Below, piece by piece: positions 32,856 through 41,277 of a DNA stretch of 64,000 bases; position 1 is the first letter of the stretch, and each line of letters begins with the position of its first letter. The position numbers and the translations under genes were made by a program. This DNA comes from Ottowia beijingensis (GTDB lineage Bacteria > Pseudomonadota > Gammaproteobacteria > Burkholderiales > Burkholderiaceae_C), in the NCBI RefSeq assembly GCF_013423955.1, contig NZ_JACCKX010000001.1, positions 3,596,001 through 3,660,000 on the forward strand, read 5' to 3'. The notes under the pieces were generated by a model. It was not told where the DNA came from, did not search any database, and worked only from the letters and a program-made list of their open reading frames with translations.

Positions 32856-33809
32856 GTGGGTAAAACCGGGTATTTCACACATCCCGATTGCCGCAAGCAT
32901 GAAATGGGTGCAGGGCACCCCGAATGCCCTGAGCGGCTTGACGCCATCGAAGACCGGCTGCTGATCACCGGCGTCAGCGATGCACTCGACCGGCGCGAGG
33001 CCACGCCCGCCGCCATGGGCGAATTGCTGCTGGCGCACGGCCGGCGCCACGTGGCCGCGCTGCGCGGCCTGAACGACATCCTGATCGAGGAAATGGACGC
33101 CGGCGGCCCCGACCGCTACTCGCTCGACCCCGACACCTCGATGAACCGCCACACCTACCGCGCCGCGCTGCTGTCGGCCGGTGCCGCCATCGACGCGGTG
33201 GACGCGGTGGTCACCGGCGAGCTGGAAAACGCCTTCTGCGCCACGCGCCCGCCCGGTCACCACGCCACGCGCAACCAGGCCATGGGCTTCTGCTTCTTCA
33301 GCAACGTGGCGGTGGCCGCCAAGTACGCCTGCGAGCGCCACGGCATGAAGCGCGTGGCCATCATCGACTTCGACGTGCACCACGGCAACGGCACCGAGGA
33401 CATCGTGGCCGGCGACGAGCGCATCCTGATGTGCAGCTTCTTCCAGCACCCGTTCTACCCCGAGGGTGGCACGCTGAAGAACGACGCCAACCTCGTCAAC
33501 TGCCCCGTGCCGGCCTACACCAAGGGCATGGACGTGCGCGAGCTGGTCGAGATGATGTGGATGCCGCGCCTGGAAGAACACCAGCCCGAGATGATCTTCA
33601 TCAGCGCCGGCTTTGACGCCCACCGCGAGGACGACATGGGCCAGCTCGGCCTGACCGAGCAGGACTACGCCTGGATGACCGACCGCATCAAGTCGGTGGC
33701 GCAGCGCTTTGCCAAGGGCCGCATCGTCAGCTGCCTGGAAGGCGGCTACAACCTGTCGGCCCTGGCGCGCAGTGTGGAGGCACACCTGCGCGTGCTGGCA
33801 GATGTCTGA
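32856..33809 (+). CDS. Histone deacetylase family protein (class II-type amidohydrolase)
   Basis: 317 residues from GTG 32856, which has AGAGGAG 6 bases upstream. The zinc site and catalytic residues are visible: RPPGHHATRNQAMGFCFFSN (active-site His pair), IIDFDVHHGNGTEDIV (Asp and His zinc ligands) and ISAGFDAHREDDMG (third ligand). Bacterial members of this class remove acetyl groups from polyamines or small amides (acetylpolyamine amidohydrolase, HDAH); protein deacetylation is less certain. The gene is single and divergent from moxR. Confidence 0.88.
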   Translation: MGKTGYFTHPDCRKHEMGAGHPECPERLDAIEDRLLITGVSDALDRREATPAAMGELLLAHGRRHVAALRGLNDILIEEMDAGGPDRYSLDPDTSMNRHTYRAALLSAGAAIDAVDAVVTGELENAFCATRPPGHHATRNQAMGFCFFSNVAVAAKYACERHGMKRVAIIDFDVHHGNGTEDIVAGDERILMCSFFQHPFYPEGGTLKNDANLVNCPVPAYTKGMDVRELVEMMWMPRLEEHQPEMIFISAGFDAHREDDMGQLGLTEQDYAWMTDRIKSVAQRFAKGRIVSCLEGGYNLSALARSVEAHLRVLADV

Positions 33810-33810
33810 G

Positions 33811-33873
33811 TTTCAAGCCAGATTGGCCTGTAGCCGGCGTGGATGCTGCGCAGGCAGCTATTGAAAACACAGT
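33811..33873. repeat. A-family dispersed repeat
   Basis: TTTCAAGCCAGATTGGCCTG, TAGCCGGCGTGGATGCTGCG, CAGGCAGCTATTGAAAAC: a reverse-orientation copy just upstream of the crotonase-family gene. Confidence 0.75.
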
Positions 33874-33891
33874 GATCGTGAGGCCTTGAAC

Positions 33892-34697
33892 ATGAGCGAT
33901 GCCGCTGCCGAAGTCGACACCCCGGTGCGCCACGAGCGCGATGCGCGCGGCGTGCACCGGCTGACGCTGAACACCCCGAAATCCTTCAACGTGTTGAGCG
34001 AAGCGGTGCTGACCGAGCTGCAGCGCCAGCTTGACCTGATCGCCGCCGACGAGGGCGCGCGCGTGCTGGTCATCGCCGCCGAGGGCAAGGCCTTCTGTGC
34101 CGGCCACGATCTCAAGCAGATGAAGGCCAGCCCGCAGCTCGACTACTACCAGCGCCTGTTCGCCCAGTGCAGCAAGATGATGCTGTCGCTGCTGAAACTG
34201 CCCGTGCCAGTCATCGCGCGCGTGCAGGGCCTGGCCACGGCGGCCGGCTGCCAGCTGGTGGCCCAGTGCGACCTGGCGGTGGCCGTGGATTCGGCGCGCT
34301 TCGGCGTCAACGGCATCGACGTCGGCCTGTTCTGCTCCACCCCAGCGTGCCGCTGGTGCGCAACATGCAGCCCAAGCAGGCCATGGAGATGCTGCTCACC
34401 GGCGGCTTCATCGACGCCGCCGAGGCCAGGGCGCGCGGCCTGGTCAACCGCGTGGTGCCGGCCGAACAGCTCGACGCCACGGTGGACGAACTCGTCGGTG
34501 CCGTCCTGGCCAAGCCGCGCGAGGCCATTGCCACCGGCAAGCAGTTGTTCTACCAGCAGCGCGAACTCGGCATCGAGGCCGCCTACCAGCTGGCCGGCCA
34601 GACCATGGCCTGCAACATGATGTTCGACGCGGCGCAGGAAGGCGTTCAGGCCTTCATCGACAAGCGCGCGCCGGCCTGGCGCCAGGCCGCGGGTTGA
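33892..34697 (+). CDS. Enoyl-CoA hydratase/isomerase family protein lacking both catalytic Glu (frame broken)
   Basis: Corrected length 268 residues with the crotonase fold: VIAAEGKAFCAGHDLKQM forms the first half of the oxyanion hole, and PVPVIARVQGLATAAGCQLVAQCDLAVAVDSARFGVNGIDVG the second. Aligned to rat crotonase, Glu144 (GCELA) is Gln (GCQLV) and Glu164 (QPEI) is Gly (VNGI), so hydration by the usual mechanism is unlikely. The end NMMFDAAQEGVQAFIDKRAPAW matches the ECHDC3-like branch. The break is at 34340-34343 (four C, five needed: STPSVPLVRNM). The etfBA genes follow after 160 bases. Confidence 0.85.
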
Positions 34698-34859
34698 GCA
34701 CGCTGCCTATAATCAAAAAGCACGGTCGTGCGATTCGGCGCGCAGTGTCGCCGGGGCGATGCTGGCGGGCCGCAGCGGCGGGCACTGAACTAGAATGGAT
34801 TTCAGGCCCGGCGCAACGCCCGGCACGCGAACAAACATCAACACAGGAGATTTCCAGAT

Positions 34860-35609
34860 ATGAAAGCACTCGTCGCCGTCAAGCGCGTGGTGGACTACAA
34901 CGTCAAAGTGCGCGTGAAGTCCGACCAGACCGGCGTGGACATTGCCAACGTCAAGATGAGCATGAACCCCTTCGACGAGATCGCCGTCGAAGAAGCCGTG
35001 CGCCTGAAGGAAAAGGGTGTCGTCACTGAAATCATCGCCGTCTCCTGCGGCGACGCCAAGAGCCAGGAAACCCTGCGCACCGCCATGGCCATTGGCGCCG
35101 ACCGCGGCATCCTGGTCGAGACCAGCGAAGAGCTGCAGCCCCTGGCCGTCGCCAAGCTGCTGAAAGCCGTGCAGGACAAGGAGCAGGCCCAGCTCATCAT
35201 CCTGGGCAAGCAGGCCATCGACGACGACGCCAACCAGACCGGCCAGATGCTGGCCGCGCTGGCCGACCTGCCGCAAGCGACGTTTGCCAGCAAGGTCGAG
35301 ATCGAAGGCGACAAGGCCAAGGTCACGCGCGAAGTCGACGGCGGCCTGGAAACCATCGCCATCGGCCTGCCGGCCGTCATCACCACCGACCTGCGCCTGA
35401 ACGAGCCGCGCTACGTCACGCTGCCCAACATCATGAAGGCCAAGAAGAAGCAGCTCGACGTGATGAAGCCCGAGGACCTGGGCGTCGACGTCACGCCGCG
35501 CCTGAAGACCCTGAAAGTCTCCGAGCCGCCCAAGCGCGGCGCCGGCATCAAGGTGCCCGACGTGGCCACGCTGGTCGACAAGCTCAAGAACGAAGCCAAA
35601 GTGATCTGA
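34860..35609 (+). CDS. etfB: Electron transfer flavoprotein subunit beta
   Basis: 249 residues, standard length. The start [22 protein letters not shown] and the loop [20 protein letters not shown] are typical, and the AMP-binding region follows ([21 protein letters not shown]). With EtfA it carries electrons from acyl-CoA and other flavin dehydrogenases to the quinone pool through ETF-ubiquinone oxidoreductase. AGGAG lies 9 bases before the ATG. etfA follows after 19 bases; the long acyl-CoA dehydrogenase gene downstream is a natural electron donor. Confidence 0.96.
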   Translation: MKALVAVKRVVDYNVKVRVKSDQTGVDIANVKMSMNPFDEIAVEEAVRLKEKGVVTEIIAVSCGDAKSQETLRTAMAIGADRGILVETSEELQPLAVAKLLKAVQDKEQAQLIILGKQAIDDDANQTGQMLAALADLPQATFASKVEIEGDKAKVTREVDGGLETIAIGLPAVITTDLRLNEPRYVTLPNIMKAKKKQLDVMKPEDLGVDVTPRLKTLKVSEPPKRGAGIKVPDVATLVDKLKNEAKVI

Positions 35610-35628
35610 ACAAGAGGGTAGACAAGAC

Positions 35629-36561
35629 ATGACCGCACTCGTCATCGCCGAACACGACAACGCCAGCATCAAGGGCGCCACCCTCAACACCGTCACCGCC
35701 GCCGCAGCCTGCGGGGGCGACGTGCATGTGCTGGTCGCCGGCCACAACGCCGGTGCCGCCGCCGAAGCCGCATCGAAGATCGCCGGTGTGGCCAAGGTGC
35801 TGCACGCCGACAGCGAAGCCTTCGCCCACGGCCTGGCCGAGAACGTGGCCGCCCAGGTGCTGGCCGTGGCCGGAAACTACAGCCACATCCTGTTCCCGGC
35901 CACCGCCAGCGGCAAGAACGTCGCCCCGCGGGTGGCCGCCAAGCTGGACGTGGCCCAGATCTCCGACATCATCAAGGTCGACGGCCCCGACACCTTCGAG
36001 CGCCCGATCTACGCCGGCAACGCCATCGCCACCGTACAGAGCGCCGACGCCACCAAGGTCATCACCGTGCGCACCACCGGCTTCGACGCCGCTGCCGCCT
36101 CGGGCGGCAGTGCCGCGGTCGAGACCGTCAGCGCCACCGCCGACAGCGGCAAGAGCAGCTTCGTCGGCCAGGAAATCGCCAAGAGCGACCGCCCCGAGCT
36201 GACCGCGGCCAAGATCATCGTCTCCGGCGGCCGCGCCCTGGGCAGCGCCGAGAAGTTCAATGAAGTGATGACCCCGCTGGCCGACAAGCTGGGTGCCGCC
36301 ATCGGCGCCAGCCGCGCCGCCGTGGATGCGGGCTACGCGCCCAACGACCTGCAGGTCGGCCAGACCGGCAAGATCGTGGCGCCGCAGCTGTACATCGCCG
36401 CGGGCATCTCGGGCGCGATCCAGCACCTGGCCGGCATGAAGGACAGCAAGGTCATCGTGGCCATCAACAAGGACCCCGAGGCGCCGATCTTCAGTGTGGC
36501 CGACTATGGGCTGGAGGCCGATCTGTTCACGGCGGTGCCGGAGCTGGTCAAGGCCCTTTGA
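35629..36561 (+). CDS. etfA: Electron transfer flavoprotein subunit alpha
   Basis: 310 residues. The FAD-binding C-terminal domain carries [49 protein letters not shown] and the end [34 protein letters not shown], both standard. It pairs with EtfB and holds the flavin. Co-transcribed with etfB; a hairpin terminator candidate follows at 36606. Confidence 0.96.
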   Translation: MTALVIAEHDNASIKGATLNTVTAAAACGGDVHVLVAGHNAGAAAEAASKIAGVAKVLHADSEAFAHGLAENVAAQVLAVAGNYSHILFPATASGKNVAPRVAAKLDVAQISDIIKVDGPDTFERPIYAGNAIATVQSADATKVITVRTTGFDAAAASGGSAAVETVSATADSGKSSFVGQEIAKSDRPELTAAKIIVSGGRALGSAEKFNEVMTPLADKLGAAIGASRAAVDAGYAPNDLQVGQTGKIVAPQLYIAAGISGAIQHLAGMKDSKVIVAINKDPEAPIFSVADYGLEADLFTAVPELVKAL

Positions 36562-36605
36562 TCCGGGGCGCGCCCCGCTGGCCGGGGCGCCACCTGTTGT
36601 CTTGC

Positions 36606-36635
36606 AAGGGCATCGTGCGCGATGCCCTTTGTTTT
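36606..36635 (+). terminator. Terminator after etfA
   Basis: AAGGGCATCG (36606-36615), loop TGCG, CGATGCCCTT (36620-36629), then TGTTTTCC. A GC-rich inverted repeat, GGGGCGC near 36565-36591, precedes it. It would partly separate etfBA from the dehydrogenase gene. Confidence 0.65.
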
Positions 36636-36663
36636 CCGGAAGAACCCGTTTGAGGAGCGAGCA

Positions 36664-38454
36664 ATGAGCTACAAGGCCCCCGTCAAGGACATGCTGTTCA
36701 ACATCGAGCATCTGGCGCGCATCGATCAGGTCGCGCAGATGCCCGGCTTCGAGGATGCCGGCCTCGAGACCGCGCAGGCCGTGCTGGAAGAGTGCGCGCG
36801 CTTCAACGAGGAGGTGGTGGCGCCGCTCAACTTCGAGGCCGACAAGGCGCCCTCCAGCCATTCGGGCACCAGCGTCACCACCAGCAAGGGCTTCAAGGAA
36901 GCCTACAAGCAATACACCGAAGGCGGCTGGCAGGGCCTGCAGCACCCGGCCGATTTCGGCGGCCAGGGCCTGCCCAAGACCATCGGCTCGGCCTGCGGCG
37001 AAATCCTGAACTCGGCCAACCTGAGCTTTGCGCTGTGCCCGCTGCTGACCGACGGCGCCATCGAGGCGCTGCTGACGGCCGGCGGCGACGAGCTGAAGGC
37101 CACCTATCTCGAGAAGCTGATCTCCGGCGAATGGACCGGCACCATGAACCTGACCGAGCCGCAGGCCGGCAGCGACCTGGCCGCCGTGCGCTCGCGCGCC
37201 GAGCCGCAGCCGGACGGCACCTACAAGGTCTTCGGCACCAAGATCTTCATCACCTACGGCGAGCACGACATGGCCGACAACATCGTGCACCTGGTGCTGG
37301 CCCGCGTGCAGGGCGCGCCCGAGGGCGTGAAGGGCATCAGCCTGTTCGTGGTGCCGAAGTTCATGGTGAACCAGGACGGCTCGCTGGGCGATCGCAACGA
37401 CGTCTACTGCGTCAGCATCGAGCACAAGATGGGCATCAAGGCCAGCCCCACCGCCGTGCTGCAGTACGGCGACCACGGCGGCGCCATCGGCTACCTGGTG
37501 GGCGAGGAGAACCGTGGCCTCGAATACATGTTCATCATGATGAACGCCGCGCGCTACGCCGTGGGCGTGCAGGGCATCGCCATTGCCGAGCGCGCCTACC
37601 AGAAGGCCGTGCAGTACGCGCAGGAGCGCGTGCAGAGCCGCCCGGTCGACGGCAGCGTGAAGGGCGCCGCCACCATCATCCACCACCCCGACGTGCGCCG
37701 CATGCTGATGACCATGCGCGCCCTCACCGAAGGCTGCCGCGCCATGTCCAGCGTGGCCGCCGCCGCCTACGACGCCGCGCACCACCACCCCGATGCGGAA
37801 GTGCGCAAGCAGAACCAGACCTTCTACGAATTCATGGTGCCGCTGGTCAAGGGCTACAGCACCGAGATGAGCCTGGAAGCCACCGACCTGGGCGTGCAGG
37901 TGCACGGCGGCATGGGCTTCATTGAGGAAACCGGCGCCGCGCAGTATTACCGCGACGCCAAGATCCTGACCATCTACGAAGGCACCAGCGCCATCCAGGC
38001 CAACGACCTGGTCGGCCGCAAGACGGCGCGCGACGGCGGCCAGACCGCCAAGGCCATTGCGGCGCAGATCGAGGCGACCGAGAAGGAACTGGCCGCCGGC
38101 AGCGCCGATGCACAGGCCGTCGCCCGCCGCCTGAAAGCCGCGCGCCAGGCCTTCATCGACGTGGTCGACTTCATCGCCGCGCAGGCCAAGGCCGACCCCA
38201 ACGCCGCCTACGCCGGCAGCGTGCCCTACATGCTGCTGGCCGGCAACCTGGTGGCTGGCTGGCAACTGGGCCGCGCGCTGCTCGTGGCCGAGAAGGCGCT
38301 GGCCGGCGGCAGCAACGATGCCGGCTTCATGAAGGCCAAAATAGCCACCGCGCGCTTCTACGCCGACCACATCCTGACCCGCGCCCCCGGCACGCGCGAC
38401 GCCATCGTGGAAGGCGCGGACAGCGTGATGGCGCTGCCGATGGACGCGTTCTGA
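36664..38454 (+). CDS. Acyl-CoA dehydrogenase, long (about 600-residue) type
   Basis: 596 residues, of the FadE/DmdC-like family that carries a C-terminal extension beyond the 380-residue core. Motifs: GEWTGTMNLTEPQAGSDLAAVRSRA (substrate and FAD), GTKIFITYGEHDMADNIVHLVLAR, YRDAKILTIYEGTSAIQANDLVGRK (adenine pocket, with the Glu in YEGTSAIQ used as base in this group). GAGGAG precedes ATG 36664. Position after etfBA suggests direct electron transfer to that flavoprotein. Chain-length preference is not visible. A paralogue with a disrupted-looking loop lies at 61.2-63.0 kb. Confidence 0.92.
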   Translation: MSYKAPVKDMLFNIEHLARIDQVAQMPGFEDAGLETAQAVLEECARFNEEVVAPLNFEADKAPSSHSGTSVTTSKGFKEAYKQYTEGGWQGLQHPADFGGQGLPKTIGSACGEILNSANLSFALCPLLTDGAIEALLTAGGDELKATYLEKLISGEWTGTMNLTEPQAGSDLAAVRSRAEPQPDGTYKVFGTKIFITYGEHDMADNIVHLVLARVQGAPEGVKGISLFVVPKFMVNQDGSLGDRNDVYCVSIEHKMGIKASPTAVLQYGDHGGAIGYLVGEENRGLEYMFIMMNAARYAVGVQGIAIAERAYQKAVQYAQERVQSRPVDGSVKGAATIIHHPDVRRMLMTMRALTEGCRAMSSVAAAAYDAAHHHPDAEVRKQNQTFYEFMVPLVKGYSTEMSLEATDLGVQVHGGMGFIEETGAAQYYRDAKILTIYEGTSAIQANDLVGRKTARDGGQTAKAIAAQIEATEKELAAGSADAQAVARRLKAARQAFIDVVDFIAAQAKADPNAAYAGSVPYMLLAGNLVAGWQLGRALLVAEKALAGGSNDAGFMKAKIATARFYADHILTRAPGTRDAIVEGADSVMALPMDAF

Positions 38455-38489
38455 GCGCCAGCCGGCGCCGCTTGAACGAGCGCTTGCTT

Positions 38490-38585
38490 CGATAACAGGA
38501 GCTGCTTGCGCCTTCTGCCATTGGTTTTCAAGTCGATTCGATGCTGAAATCCTTGATGGACGAGCGCAAGCAGCTATCAAAATAG
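38490..38585. repeat. A-family repeat, long hairpin form
   Basis: AGGAGCTGCTTGCGCCTTCT and the inverted ACGAGCGCAAGCAGCTATC flank a centre with GGTTTTCAAGTC and GCTGAAATCCTTGATGG. It lies just upstream of REP pair copy 3. Confidence 0.75.
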
Positions 38586-38613
38586 CTTGACTATCAAGAA
38601 GTCCCAGATAGCG

Positions 38614-38690
38614 TTGTGGGAGCGGGCTTGCCCGCGATGAGGCGCCTCGTCGCCACGAACGCTTGATCGCGGGCAAGCCCGCTCCCACAA
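38614..38690. repeat. REP pair (REPIN) copy 3, inverted twin of copy 1
   Basis: Arms TTGTGGGAGCGGGCTTGCCC (38614-38638) and its reverse complement (38666-38690), loop 38639-38665. The whole 76-base unit is the exact reverse complement of 9404-9479, including the loop. Confidence 0.9.
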
Positions 38691-38786
38691 CACTGCTGAG
38701 CCTTGTTGCCGATCAAGAAAAATAGATGACGGACAGGCCGCAACCTGCCCGTTCTCCCGCATCCACCCCTCCGCGAGAAAGCCACC

Positions 38787-39755
38787 ATGTCGCGCCTGCC
38801 CCCGGTTCTGCAGCAACTGAAGTTTCCCGTCATCGGCTCGCCGCTGTTCATCATCAGCAACCCCAAGCTGGTGATCGCGCAGTGCACGTCCGGCGTGGTC
38901 GGCTCCATGCCGGCGCTCAACGCGCGGCCGGCGGCGCAACTCGATGAATGGCTGGCCGAGATCACCGAGGCACTCGCGGCCTGGGACAAGGCGAACCCCG
39001 ACAACCCCGCCGCGCCCTTCGCCATCAACCAGATCGTGCACAAGAGCAACGACCGGCTGGAGCACGACATGCAACTGTGCGCCAAGTACAAGGTGCCCAT
39101 CGTCATCACCAGCCTGGGCGCGCGCGAGGACGTGAACCAGGCCGTGCATGGCTGGGGCGGCGTGGTGCTGCACGACGTCATCAACAACGTGTTCGCGCAC
39201 AAGGCCATCGAGAAGGGCGCCGACGGCCTGATCCCGGTGGCGGCCGGCGCCGGCGGCCACGCCAGCGCCAAGAGCCCGTTCGCCATGGTGCAGGAAATCC
39301 GCGAATGGTTCGACGGCCCGGTGGCGCTGTCGGGCGCCATCGCCTCGGGCGGCGCCATCCTGGCGGCGCAGGCGTGCGGGGCCGACTTCGCCTACATCGG
39401 CTCGGCCTTCATCGCCACCGAGGAAGCGCGCGCCGTGGATGCCTACAAGCAGATGATCTGCGACAGCGACTCCGACGACATCGTCTACAGCAATTTCTAC
39501 ACCGGCGTGCTGGGCAACTACCTCAAGGGCAGCATCCGCAACGCCGGCATGGACCCGGACAACCTGCCCGAGAGCGACCCGAGCAAGATGAACTTCGGCA
39601 GCGCCAGCGGCGATGCGCGCGCCGCCAAGGCCTGGAAGGACATCTGGGGCTGCGGCCAGGGCATCGGCGCCATCAAGCAGGTGGTGCCGGCGGCCGAGCT
39701 GATCGCCCGCTTCAAGCGCGAATACGCCGAGGCAAGGCAGCGGCTGGCGCTGTGA
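38787..39755 (+). CDS. Nitronate monooxygenase family flavoprotein
   Basis: 322 residues, FMN-binding TIM barrel of the 2-nitropropane dioxygenase family. Visible: FPVIGSPLFIISNPKLVIAQCTSGVVGSMPALNARP at the N-terminus, DGLIPVAAGAGGHASAKSPFAMVQEIREWFDGPVALSGAIASGGAILAAQACGADFAYIGSAF with the catalytic-region His and the phosphate-binding GG/GS loops. The enzymes oxidise nitronates such as propionate-3-nitronate to the aldehyde and nitrite. The ATG at 38787 is preceded by GAGAAAGCC. The gene is single, with repeats on both sides. Confidence 0.9.
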   Translation: MSRLPPVLQQLKFPVIGSPLFIISNPKLVIAQCTSGVVGSMPALNARPAAQLDEWLAEITEALAAWDKANPDNPAAPFAINQIVHKSNDRLEHDMQLCAKYKVPIVITSLGAREDVNQAVHGWGGVVLHDVINNVFAHKAIEKGADGLIPVAAGAGGHASAKSPFAMVQEIREWFDGPVALSGAIASGGAILAAQACGADFAYIGSAFIATEEARAVDAYKQMICDSDSDDIVYSNFYTGVLGNYLKGSIRNAGMDPDNLPESDPSKMNFGSASGDARAAKAWKDIWGCGQGIGAIKQVVPAAELIARFKREYAEARQRLAL

Positions 39756-39816
39756 TGCTGTGACCTCGCGCGCGGCGCCAGCAGGACCTGGCAGGGCGGC
39801 GCAATGCCCCTGTGGT

Positions 39817-39889
39817 GTGGGAGCGCGCTTGCCCGCGATGGGCGCGTCCGCCGCATCACCGCCCCATCGCGGGCAAGCCCGCTCCCACA
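39817..39889. repeat. REP pair (REPIN) copy 4
   Basis: GTGGGAGCGCGCTTGCCCGC (39817-39839, one change in the core) and ATCGCGGGCAAGCCCGCTCC (39866-39889) around a 26-base loop. Confidence 0.85.
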
Positions 39890-39943
39890 GGGTAGGGGGC
39901 CATCAACGGCGGCGCATGCGGGCGAGATGCAGAGCAAGGGTGC

Positions 39944-40003
39944 ATACTCCCTGTACGTCATCCTGTAACGCCTGTTTATTGGGCGCATGAGACAGATACT
40001 CCC
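39944..40003. repeat. B element, copy 3
   Basis: ATACTCCC at 39944-39951 and 39996-40003 (period 52 bp) flank a weaker hairpin, ACGCC and GGGCGC (39968-39986). Confidence 0.65.
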
Positions 40004-40209
40004 TCGTCAATGATGGCGTGGCGCACCGGGCACCCGCCCGCATCATCGGCAGTGGCCACGCCCGCGCATCGGCGCGCGTCATCGAGCGAAGCCCGTCCGC
40101 GGGTCCTCTGCGCGCATCCTCAGACGGCGCCCGACCCTCGCAGCGCGCCGTCACGCTGGCCGCCAACGGCCGGCGGTAACATCGCCCCATCTTCAGCAAG
40201 GGGCAGGCC

Positions 40210-41277
40210 ATGAGCATCCTGGACTTCATCAAGAAAGAACTCATCGAGATCATCGAGTGGACCGATGACTCGCGCGACACGCTGGCCTACCGCTGGCCCG
40301 ACGACGACAAGCAGATCAAGAACGGCGCCCAGCTCATCGTGCGCGAATCGCAGGTGGCGCAGTTCGTGGCCGCCGGCCAGTTCGCCGACCTGTTCGGCCC
40401 CGGCCGGCACCGGCTGACGACCGAGAACATCCCCGTGCTCTCCACCATCTACGGCTGGAAGTACGGCTTCGAGGCGCCGTTCAAGTGCGACGTCTACTAC
40501 CTCAACACGCGCCTGTTCACCGGCAACAAGTGGGGCACCGCCAACCCGGTGATGATGCGCGACCCCGACTTCGGCATGGTGCGCCTGCGCGCCTTCGGCA
40601 CCTACGACTTCCGCATCGTCGAGCCGGCGCGGTTCCTGAAGGAGGTGGCCGGCACCGACCACAACTTCCGCCTGGAGGAGTTTGCCGACACCATGCGCTC
40701 GCGCATCGTCAGCGTGTTCACCGAGGCGCTGGCCACCGCCCACGTGCCCGCGCTCGACGTGGCACGCCGCTACGCCGAGCTGGGCCAGGCGCTGCTGCCC
40801 ATCATCAACCCGGCGATGGGCGAGAAGTACGGGCTGGAGATCACCGCCTTCGTGATCGAGAACATCTCGGTGCCGCCCGAGGTGGAGAAGGCCATCGACG
40901 CCCGCTCGTCGATGGGCGCCATCGGCGACCTGAACGCCTACGTGAAGTACCAGATGGGCGCCGGCATGACGCAGGGCGGTGAAGGTGCCGCGGCCGCGGC
41001 CGTGCCGGCGCAGATGGCCATCGGCTTCGGCATCGCGCAGGAGATGATGAAGAACATGCAGCCCGGCGCCGCGGCCGCCCAGCCTGCCGCGGCCACGGCT
41101 GCCGCCGCCGTGCCCGGCCTGGAAGTGCTGACGCCCGAGCAGGCCGCGCAGGCGCTGGGCGTGGCGGTGGAGGACGTCATGGCCGCCATCGACGCCGGCG
41201 AGCTGAAGGCGCGCCGCATAGGCAGCGCCACGCGCATCGCGCGCGAGGCGCTGCAAGCCTTCCTGCGCGGTGAGTGA
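40210..41277 (+). CDS. SPFH/Band-7 domain protein with C-terminal helix-turn-helix-like tail
   Basis: 355 residues. The N-terminal SPFH domain spans about residues 1-240 (ESQVAQFVAAGQFADLFGPGRHRLTTENIPVL; MRDPDFGMVRLRAFGTYDFRI; LGQALLPIINPAMGEKYGLEITAFVIENISVPPEVEKAID). An Ala-rich linker follows, and the last 60 residues (VLTPEQAAQALGVAVEDVMAAIDAGELKARRIGSATRIAREALQAFL) look like an excisionase/MerR-type DNA-binding helix pair. No membrane anchor is evident, unlike stomatins. This YdjI/virion-core-like branch has no known function. It overlaps the next gene by 8 bases, so both are translated together. Confidence 0.85.
   Translation: MSILDFIKKELIEIIEWTDDSRDTLAYRWPDDDKQIKNGAQLIVRESQVAQFVAAGQFADLFGPGRHRLTTENIPVLSTIYGWKYGFEAPFKCDVYYLNTRLFTGNKWGTANPVMMRDPDFGMVRLRAFGTYDFRIVEPARFLKEVAGTDHNFRLEEFADTMRSRIVSVFTEALATAHVPALDVARRYAELGQALLPIINPAMGEKYGLEITAFVIENISVPPEVEKAIDARSSMGAIGDLNAYVKYQMGAGMTQGGEGAAAAAVPAQMAIGFGIAQEMMKNMQPGAAAAQPAAATAAAAVPGLEVLTPEQAAQALGVAVEDVMAAIDAGELKARRIGSATRIAREALQAFLRGE

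Larger units (their letters stand above)
39756..40209. other. 454-base gap holding a REP pair and a B element
   Basis: Contains REP pair copy 4 (39817-39889) and B element copy 3 (39944-40003), listed separately. The remaining 200 bases before the SPFH gene are GC-rich with no open reading frame that I can support. Confidence 0.6.

Noticed and set aside
34706-34713. TATAAT upstream of etfB as its -10 element
   Set aside because: The hexamer is there, but the nearest TTGAGC is only 8 bases away and no other -35 is convincing; too weak to list.
35584-38688. A 1,034-codon open frame on the minus strand
   Set aside because: It is antisense to etfA and the acyl-CoA dehydrogenase gene, both intact and conserved. 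The translation is His/Ala/Gly-rich with no family match, a common effect of third-position GC bias.
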